Of a DNA stretch of 10,482 nt, positions 6,466 to 10,482 are shown piece after piece. The translations under genes were made by a program, and so were the position numbers. Under the pieces are notes generated by a model that made no database searches, had not been told where the DNA came from, and worked only from the letters and a program-made list of their open reading frames with translations. Location of the stretch: contig CAVAMJ010000033.1 of NCBI GenBank assembly GCA_963589785.1, forward strand, positions 1-10,482. The letters run 5' to 3'. This DNA is from SIG603 sp963589785. Its GTDB lineage: Bacteria > Bacillota > Clostridia > Oscillospirales > Acutalibacteraceae. Positions within the stretch are counted from its first letter, which is position 1. Each line of letters opens with the position of its first letter.

Positions 6466-7077
6466 TTAATTATCCTTTCTGTAAAGCTTGGGGTGAAACA
6501 TCGGAACGGCTTTTCTGATTTCAAGGAGCAGCTCCTCATATTCGTCTTTCATAAAAATTTGCAAATTATGGTCGGTATCATCAGCCTGTCTTTTCGAGCA
6601 TACAATCTCAAATTCTGTTTCGCAGTAGTACTGGAAATATCCCGTTTCTTTAAAGCCGTTTCTAAGATAGAAATTCTTGCGGTGAATTCGCTGTTCGTTG
6701 TTGGGAGCGGATTCGTCGATAGCTTCAAAGTCGAGAACGATTTGATAATTCTTGTATTTTTCGAAAATCAGTCTTAATGCTTTCGTGCCCAATCCCAGCG
6801 AACGCAAGTCTTCTCTTATCGCAAAGAACCAAGCGTAGGCGCAAACGCCCTTTTTCATTGAAACGAAGAATCCGAGAAGCTCGTTTTCCTCGAAAAATCC
6901 GATTATATCAACATCAAGACCCATTTTTTGAAGCTCAAAAAATCTATCTAAAGGACAGCGCTCGTTTTTCGGAAAGGCTTCGTTATTAATTTCGGTGAAT
7001 GCACTTTTGACTTCTTCAGGTGACTTATCTGTAATTATTTCAATCCTTGTGATTTGCTTAGTGGTTTTGTTATTCAT
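6466..7077 (-). CDS. GNAT-family N-acetyltransferase, substrate unknown
   Basis: This 203-residue protein has the GCN5-related fold, which transfers an acetyl group from acetyl-CoA to an amine. The acetyl-CoA pyrophosphate loop is visible as R92-S-L-G95-L-G97-T following the strand CAYAWFFAI (79-87). The later segment RKNFYLRNGFKETGYF (133-148) is the usual GNAT motif B region, leading to strands rich in Tyr and Glu. Residues 165-203 are a charged helical tail outside the core. Nothing indicates the acceptor. Only 3 nt separate its ATG from the stop of the glutaredoxin-like gene. AAGG within that upstream gene's end, about 10 nt before the ATG, is the likely ribosome site, so translation is probably coupled. 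Confidence 0.85.
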   Translation of the reverse strand: MNNKTTKQITRIEIITDKSPEEVKSAFTEINNEAFPKNERCPLDRFFELQKMGLDVDIIGFFEENELLGFFVSMKKGVCAYAWFFAIREDLRSLGLGTKALRLIFEKYKNYQIVLDFEAIDESAPNNEQRIHRKNFYLRNGFKETGYFQYYCETEFEIVCSKRQADDTDHNLQIFMKDEYEELLLEIRKAVPMFHPKLYRKDN

Positions 7078-7080
7078 GGA

Positions 7081-7401
7081 TTAGCAGCCTTTTTTACCTG
7101 CAAGATGATCTGCAATTGAGCAAGCGGGAGCGTCGTCTGTCATAGGTCTTGACTTGAGTCCGGCATCCTCGGCTACAAGTGAAACACTTCCGTCCTCAAA
7201 GAGGAAACAGGGAATTCCGGCGAAGCCTTGAGCCTTAGCCTCGTCAAATACGGGACTGTTATCTCTAAGCTTTAAGAACTCCTTAAGCTTTAATACATGA
7301 GAGCCGATGTCAACATATTCGTATTTATCCTCTTTGCCTTCAATCTGGTCATGAAGATAGGAACAATCGGGGCAGCTTGGCATACCGTAAATTTTAATCA
7401 T
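7081..7401 (-). CDS. Glutaredoxin-like thiol-disulfide oxidoreductase
   Basis: This 106-residue thioredoxin-fold protein begins MIKIYGMPSCPDC, placing a C10-P-D-C13 active site right after the first strand, where glutaredoxins carry CPYC. The cis-Pro region is G62-I-P64-C65, followed by a strand and an acidic turn (FLFEDG). Three further Cys are unusual for so short a protein: C65 next to the cis-Pro, C94, and C106 as the last residue. Its redox partner is unknown; it could use glutathione, another low-molecular-weight thiol or a thioredoxin reductase. AAGGAG lies 8 nt before the ATG. The gene starts 18 nt after the proA stop and its own stop is 3 nt before the GNAT gene, so it is clearly part of the proline operon transcript. 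Confidence 0.85.
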   Translation of the reverse strand: MIKIYGMPSCPDCSYLHDQIEGKEDKYEYVDIGSHVLKLKEFLKLRDNSPVFDEAKAQGFAGIPCFLFEDGSVSLVAEDAGLKSRPMTDDAPACSIADHLAGKKGC

Positions 7402-7419
7402 GATAATCTCTCCTTACTG

Positions 7420-8700
7420 TTATCTGATTTGACCGTTTCCGTGGATTATGTATTTGTAGGAAACGATTTGCTCAAGACCCATTGGGCCTCTTGCGTGTAG
7501 CTTTTGTGTAGAAATACCGATTTCGGCACCGAGTCCCATTTCTCCGCCGTCAGTGAAGCGTGTGGAGGCATTGACATAGACGCAGGCAGAATCGATATTT
7601 TTTGTGAAGTAATCGGCACTCTCGAGGCTTTTGGTTACGATAGCCTCGCTGTGCTTTGTTGAGTAACGCTCGATGTGCTCGACAGCCTCATCGATAGAAT
7701 CAACTACCTTGACTCCCATGATGTAGTCGTTATATTCAGTTGACCAGTCCTCTTCCGTTGCCGCTTTAGCAGAAGCGCCCAGCAGCTCGCAGACGCGCTC
7801 GTCACCTCTGATTTCAACATTCTTTTCCTGAAGCTTTTCGGCAATAATCGGCAGAGCTGTTTTGTAGATATCCTTATGAATGATAAGCTTTTCTGCGGCA
7901 TTGCATACGGACGGACGGGAGGTTTTTGCGTTGAACACAATATCTCTTGCCATATCGATGTCGGCATCGGCGTCAACATAAATGTGGCAGTTGCCGGCAC
8001 CTGTCTCGATGACGGGAACTTTAGAATTTTCGACAACAGAGCGGATAAGTCCCTTGCCACCTCGTGGAATGAGAACATCAAGGTAACCCTTGAGGTGCAT
8101 CATTTCTGTTGCGGAATTTCTTGAAGTGTCCTGAACAAGCTGAATGCTGTTTTCGTCAAGTCCGACAGAGGAAACAGCTTTTCTGAGTATATTTACAATA
8201 GCGTTGTTTGAGTTAAATGCTTCCTTACCGCCACGCAGAATACAAGCTGAACCGGCTTTAAGGCAAAGTGCGGCGGCATCGCTTGTGACGTTCGGTCTCG
8301 CCTCGAAAATAATTCCGATGACACCGAGCGGAACGGTAATTTTTTCGTATTTAAGTCCGTTTGGGAGAGTTTTTCCGTCGAGAACTCTTCCGAGGGGATC
8401 GTTATATGAGATAACCGCAAGGATTCCCTCCGACATGGAATGAATTCTCTGCTCTGTGAGGGTGAGGCGGTCAATCATGGCGGTGCTCATACCGTTCTTT
8501 TTAGCTAAAGCAATATCCTCTGCGTTTGCTTTGAGGATTTCTTCTTTGTTTGCAACGAGAGCGGTGCTCATTGCTGAGAGAGCTTCGTTTCTCTTTGAAC
8601 TGAGTTCATTTAGTTTTTTTGCGGCTTTCTTCGCTTTTTTTCCCATTTCAAGCATTTCTTTGCTTATAGTGAAGACTTCGTTTGTGAGATTTTCGCTCAT
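7420..8700 (-). CDS. proA: Gamma-glutamyl phosphate reductase (glutamate-5-semialdehyde dehydrogenase)
   Basis: ProA reduces gamma-glutamyl phosphate with NADPH to glutamate-5-semialdehyde, the second step of proline synthesis in the cytoplasm. The 426 residues are close to the 417 of E. coli ProA. Visible marks include VPLGVIGIIFEARPNVT (123-139), the LRGGKE turn (155-160), PRGGKGLI (212-219), PVIETGAGNCH (229-239) around the substrate pocket, and the catalytic Cys266 in K-T-S-R-P-S-V-C-N. The more usual form of that motif has Gln-Arg-Pro-Gly, so this is a mild variant. The start is the ATG at 8700, one base after the proB stop and 6 nt downstream of GGAG (8710-8707). A longer in-frame start at 8778 would overlap proB and add 26 residues with no family similarity, so it was rejected. 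ProC is not in the window. Confidence 0.97.
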   Translation of the reverse strand: MSENLTNEVFTISKEMLEMGKKAKKAAKKLNELSSKRNEALSAMSTALVANKEEILKANAEDIALAKKNGMSTAMIDRLTLTEQRIHSMSEGILAVISYNDPLGRVLDGKTLPNGLKYEKITVPLGVIGIIFEARPNVTSDAAALCLKAGSACILRGGKEAFNSNNAIVNILRKAVSSVGLDENSIQLVQDTSRNSATEMMHLKGYLDVLIPRGGKGLIRSVVENSKVPVIETGAGNCHIYVDADADIDMARDIVFNAKTSRPSVCNAAEKLIIHKDIYKTALPIIAEKLQEKNVEIRGDERVCELLGASAKAATEEDWSTEYNDYIMGVKVVDSIDEAVEHIERYSTKHSEAIVTKSLESADYFTKNIDSACVYVNASTRFTDGGEMGLGAEIGISTQKLHARGPMGLEQIVSYKYIIHGNGQIR

Positions 8701-8701
8701 A

Positions 8702-9520
8702 TTATTCTCCGTTCTGCTTTGGGCATTTCCACGGCACTGCGAAAATAGTGCCGATGTCCTTGCCTTCGAGCAAGTCATATAGGTTTTCTGATTTATCGCT
8801 TGATATAATTGCAGTCACAACGCCTGCGTTTGTTGCAATTTTAGCGGCGCTTACCTTTGTTGCCATTCCGCCGGTTCCGAGAGAAGTGCCTGAGCCTCCG
8901 GCCAAGGATTCTATTTCAGGAGTTATCTCTCTTATATAAGGTATTCTATGTGCATTGGGGTTGGTTTTTGGATTTCCGTCATACATTCCGTCAATGTCTG
9001 TCAGTATTATGAGTGCATCCGCACCGACAAATTCGGCAACTACTGCCGAAAGGGTATCGTTATCACCGATTTTGACGCCTTCAAGCTCATCGGTTGCAAC
9101 GGTGTCGTTCTCATTGACAATCGGGATTATATCCATTTGGAGCAATTCCGAGAATGTGTTTGATGCGTTGTGCCTTTTAATTTCGTTTGTGATGTCGTCT
9201 TTTGTGAGGAGAACCTGCGCCACCTTGCGGTCATATTCTCCGAAAAGCTTATCATACATAAACATAAGCTCGCACTGACCGATTGCGGCGAGAGCCTGTT
9301 TTTTTGCATTGTCGTGAGGTCGCTCTTTTAAGTCGAGTTTGCCCATTCCGACGCCGATTGCGCCAGATGAGACAAGAATTATTTTTTTGCCTGAATTTTG
9401 AAGATCGCTGATTGTCTTGCAAAGCGAAGCCATTCCTCGAAGGTTAAGCTTGCCGTTCGGATAGGTAAGGGTCGAAGTTCCTACCTTTATAACTATAGTA
9501 TTTGCGTGCGTAATATCCAT
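8702..9520 (-). CDS. proB: Glutamate 5-kinase, PUA-less form
   Basis: ProB phosphorylates the gamma-carboxyl of glutamate with ATP, the first and committed step of proline synthesis. The 272 residues cover only the amino acid kinase domain; the C-terminal PUA domain of E. coli ProB (367 residues) is absent, as in some other Firmicutes. Motifs in order are I11-K12-V-G-T-S-T near the N-terminus, LVSSGAIGVGMG (49-60), N136-E-N-D139 for glutamate binding, IGDNDTLSA (151-159), TDIDGMY (174-180), and GTGGMATK (215-222), an ATP-site loop. The start ATG is preceded by AAAGG with 9 nt spacing. The gene leads the leftward operon from the promoter at 9563-9590. The leader is only about 36 nt, too short for a T-box, so control probably lies in product inhibition of the enzyme or elsewhere. 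Confidence 0.96.
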   Translation of the reverse strand: MDITHANTIVIKVGTSTLTYPNGKLNLRGMASLCKTISDLQNSGKKIILVSSGAIGVGMGKLDLKERPHDNAKKQALAAIGQCELMFMYDKLFGEYDRKVAQVLLTKDDITNEIKRHNASNTFSELLQMDIIPIVNENDTVATDELEGVKIGDNDTLSAVVAEFVGADALIILTDIDGMYDGNPKTNPNAHRIPYIREITPEIESLAGGSGTSLGTGGMATKVSAAKIATNAGVVTAIISSDKSENLYDLLEGKDIGTIFAVPWKCPKQNGE

Positions 9521-9562
9521 AAAAATTTTCCTTTACTTTAATTAGTTAAAGCATTTAACAGA

Positions 9563-9590
9563 ATTTTACCACAAATACAATAAAATGCAA
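9563..9590 (-). promoter_or_regulatory. Promoter of the leftward proBA operon
   Basis: On the - strand TTGCAT (9590-9585), a 16-nt spacer and TAAAAT (9568-9563) make a sigma-A-type promoter, with TGG just before the -10 giving a TG extension. Transcription would start near 9556. No other convincing promoter was found between the five genes of the operon. Confidence 0.62.
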
Positions 9591-9600
9591 TATAGAAAGC

Positions 9601-9629
9601 TTGAATATTCATAGATAGCTTAGTATTAT
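9601..9629 (+). promoter_or_regulatory. Promoter of the HD-domain gene
   Basis: TTGAAT (9601-9606), a 17-nt spacer and TATTAT (9624-9629) form a good rightward promoter with a start near 9636. It lies back to back with the proBA promoter, their -35 boxes being 10 nt apart, so one bound regulator could affect both. Confidence 0.58.
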
Positions 9630-9661
9630 TAAAAGAAATATGAGAAAATCCAAGGAGAAGA

Positions 9662-10240
9662 ATGATGAAACCACAAGAATTAATAGATTTTATGAAAACG
9701 CTCCAGATATTAAAGGATTCACCGAGACACTGCTGGCTAAAGTCCGGCAGACAGGAAAGCGTAGCGGAGCACTCATGGCGACTTGCTATGATGGCAATGC
9801 TTGTCGGTGAGGAAATAGACGGAATAGATACCGATAAGCTCATAAAGATATGTTTAATACACGATTTGGGAGAGGCAATAACAGGAGATATTCCGACATT
9901 TAATAAGACAAAGCAAGATGAAGTTACGGAAAGGGTGAAAATAACCGGCTTGTTCGAAAGTCTTCCTGAAGATACAGGAGAAAAGTTAAAAGAACTTTTT
10001 GATGAGTTCGAGGATCAGAGCACTGCGGAGGGTAAGCTTGCAAAGGCACTTGATAAGATAGAGGCACTCGACCAGCACAATTTATCAGATATAAGTACAT
10101 GGCTGCCGCTTGAATATGATTTACAATTAAGCTACGGCGAGAAAGAGTGTAATAACTTCGAGTACACAAAGAAGCTGAGATCCGTAGTAAACAAACAAAC
10201 CTTAGATAAAATAGACAAAGAAGGAACACAAGACTTGTAA
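9662..10240 (+). CDS. HD-domain phosphohydrolase, YfbR/HDDC2-like (possible 5'-deoxynucleotidase)
   Basis: This soluble 192-residue protein carries the metal-binding HD signature in order: H37 in E-S-V-A-E-H-S-W, H67-D68 in CLIHDLGEAITGDIP, and D131 in KALDKIEALDQ. The ESVAEHSWR and HDLGEA..GDI blocks are typical of the YfbR/HDDC2 group, whose characterised members remove phosphate from deoxynucleoside monophosphates. That activity is likely here but not proven by sequence. Length fits the family. Two ATGs occur in tandem at 9662 and 9665; AAGGAG (9652-9657) is 4 nt from the first and 7 nt from the second, so the second may be the true start. Twelve of its 13 Ile codons are ATA, against 2 of 18 in the acetyltransferase gene at 293-961, which hints at foreign origin. 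It stands alone, divergent from proB; no clear terminator follows. Confidence 0.87.
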   Translation: MMKPQELIDFMKTLQILKDSPRHCWLKSGRQESVAEHSWRLAMMAMLVGEEIDGIDTDKLIKICLIHDLGEAITGDIPTFNKTKQDEVTERVKITGLFESLPEDTGEKLKELFDEFEDQSTAEGKLAKALDKIEALDQHNLSDISTWLPLEYDLQLSYGEKECNNFEYTKKLRSVVNKQTLDKIDKEGTQDL

Positions 10241-10326
10241 GATAACACAAAAATAGTGTCACTTGTATTTTATAGCACAATAAATTGTGGTTTGTGAGAT
10301 AAATACAAAAAATCAAGAAATAGTTG
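10241..10326. other. Gene-free AT-rich spacer with a perfect 14-bp dyad
   Basis: No reading frame with a ribosome site is visible here. CACAAT-AA-ATTGTG (10276-10289) is a perfect dyad, flanked by arms GTATTTTA (10265-10272) and TAAATAC (10300-10306) that can extend it with one bulge. No T-run follows the dyad on the + strand, so it is a poor terminator for the HD gene. It may be a protein-binding site or a weak 3'-end structure. Confidence 0.35.
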
Positions 10327-10355
10327 TTGACTTTGACTGTTTGATTTGATATTAT
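10327..10355 (+). promoter_or_regulatory. Upstream tandem promoter (P1) at the right edge
   Basis: TTGACT (10327-10332), a 17-nt spacer and TATTAT (10350-10355) form a strong rightward promoter with a start near 10361. Its spacer and -10 region lie in the left arm of a 15-bp inverted repeat. The transcript would begin with a G+C-richer hairpin (10362-10369 with 10388-10395, one mismatch) and run toward P2. Confidence 0.6.
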
Positions 10356-10415
10356 AGCAAGGCACTCGGGAAACAGTGATGATTTAACCGAGAGCGACAA
10401 AATATCAAATCAAAC
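10339..10415. repeat. 15-bp perfect inverted repeat with nested hairpin
   Basis: GTTTGATTTGATATT (10339-10353) is the exact reverse complement of AATATCAAATCAAAC (10401-10415), 47 nt apart. Inside lies a second dyad, GCACTCGG (10362-10369) with CCGAGAGC (10388-10395), one mismatch. The left outer arm includes part of the P1 -10 box. Because the expected P1 start lies inside the repeat, only the inner hairpin would form in P1 RNA; the outer arms act at DNA level or in read-through RNA. Confidence 0.7.
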
Positions 10416-10440
10416 GGTTTTAAAAGATTTCAAAAAAGTC

Positions 10441-10469
10441 TTGACAAACTCCCTAAGGTTTGATAAAAT
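10441..10469 (+). promoter_or_regulatory. Near-consensus downstream tandem promoter (P2)
   Basis: A perfect TTGACA (10441-10446), a 17-nt spacer and TAAAAT (10464-10469), with a TG extension at 10461-10462, make this the strongest promoter in the window. The A-rich run just upstream (10421-10437) resembles an UP element. The expected start is near 10476, so nearly all of the transcript lies outside the window. The tandem arrangement 114 nt below P1 is typical of rRNA or tRNA operons, but the product cannot be seen. Confidence 0.72.
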
Positions 10470-10482
10470 AGACGAGCTGTCC

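Noticed and set aside
8144..8443. Rightward open frame of 99 codons opposite proA, and similar frames across the proBA operon
   Set aside because: Each overlaps a strongly conserved gene on the other strand and has no ribosome site or recognisable domain.
8702..8778. Longer start for proA at 8778, adding 26 residues
   Set aside because: The extra part lies wholly inside the end of proB and has no ProA similarity, while the ATG at 8700 has GGAG at 6 nt and sits one base after the proB stop.
9521..9556. T-box or other amino-acid riboswitch before proB
   Set aside because: The predicted leader is only about 36 nt, with no room for a T-box stem, specifier loop or antiterminator.
9662..10240. 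HD gene as part of a defence system (dNTPase-type antiphage enzyme)
   Set aside because: The motifs fit housekeeping YfbR/HDDC2 nucleotidases, and no nuclease, sensor or other defence gene lies beside it.
10339..10415. Inverted repeat as a terminator for the HD gene
   Set aside because: No T-run follows the right arm, and the stem is AT-rich and overlaps a good promoter, so termination is not its likely function.
1..10482. CRISPR arrays, tRNA or rRNA genes, prophage genes
   Set aside because: No regularly spaced direct repeats, no tRNA-like cloverleaf or rRNA segments and no phage proteins were seen on either strand.

Overview
The window looks like a chromosomal segment of a low-to-mid GC Firmicute, most likely an anaerobic gut-type member of the Clostridia (Oscillospirales/Ruminococcaceae-like). 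The reasons are strong AAGGAG-type ribosome binding sites, sigma-A promoters of TTGAAT/TATAAT type, U-tract terminators, short intergenic gaps, a ProB without a PUA domain, and a RodA-like protein carrying an FHA domain next to a small class B penicillin-binding protein. The lineage is inferred from these features; no marker gene is present.

Layout, left to right. (1) Bases 1-148 are probably the edge of an IS3-type insertion sequence running off the left end: the start of a leftward transposase OrfA-like gene and a 13-bp perfect hairpin that covers its ribosome binding site and also reads as a rightward terminator. (2) Bases 219-4510 form a rightward cell-envelope operon with a promoter at about 219-247: a GlmU C-domain-like sugar acetyltransferase, an FHA-RodA/FtsW glycosyltransferase with a long acidic cytoplasmic tail, and a monofunctional transpeptidase (PBP). 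The last two make the usual SEDS-bPBP pair that polymerises and crosslinks peptidoglycan. (3) Bases 4544-5983 hold a single-gene unit for a GPH-family (MelB-like) sugar:cation symporter, with its own promoter built into the preceding hairpin. It ends at a bidirectional terminator (5998-6037). (4) Bases 9590 down to 6044 are a leftward operon: proB, proA, a glutaredoxin-like protein, a GNAT acetyltransferase and a GtrA-like membrane protein, with gaps of 1, 18, 3 and 8 nt. ProB and ProA carry out the first two steps of proline synthesis from glutamate. (5) A divergent promoter at 9601-9629 drives an HD-domain phosphohydrolase (YfbR/HDDC2-like) whose isoleucine codons are almost all ATA, unlike the wall operon. 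(6) The last 240 bases contain no gene. They carry two tandem rightward promoters and a 15-bp inverted repeat that overlaps the first one; their spacing resembles a stable-RNA (rRNA/tRNA) promoter region whose transcript would lie beyond the window.

Most of the window is ordinary housekeeping DNA. The points most worth a second look are the FHA-RodA fusion with a substituted FHA residue and a 160-residue tail, the stand-alone GlmU-like acetyltransferase in the same operon, the promoter/inverted-repeat arrangement at the right edge, and the hairpin that may silence the left-edge transposase. I saw no CRISPR array, tRNA, rRNA or complete mobile element.
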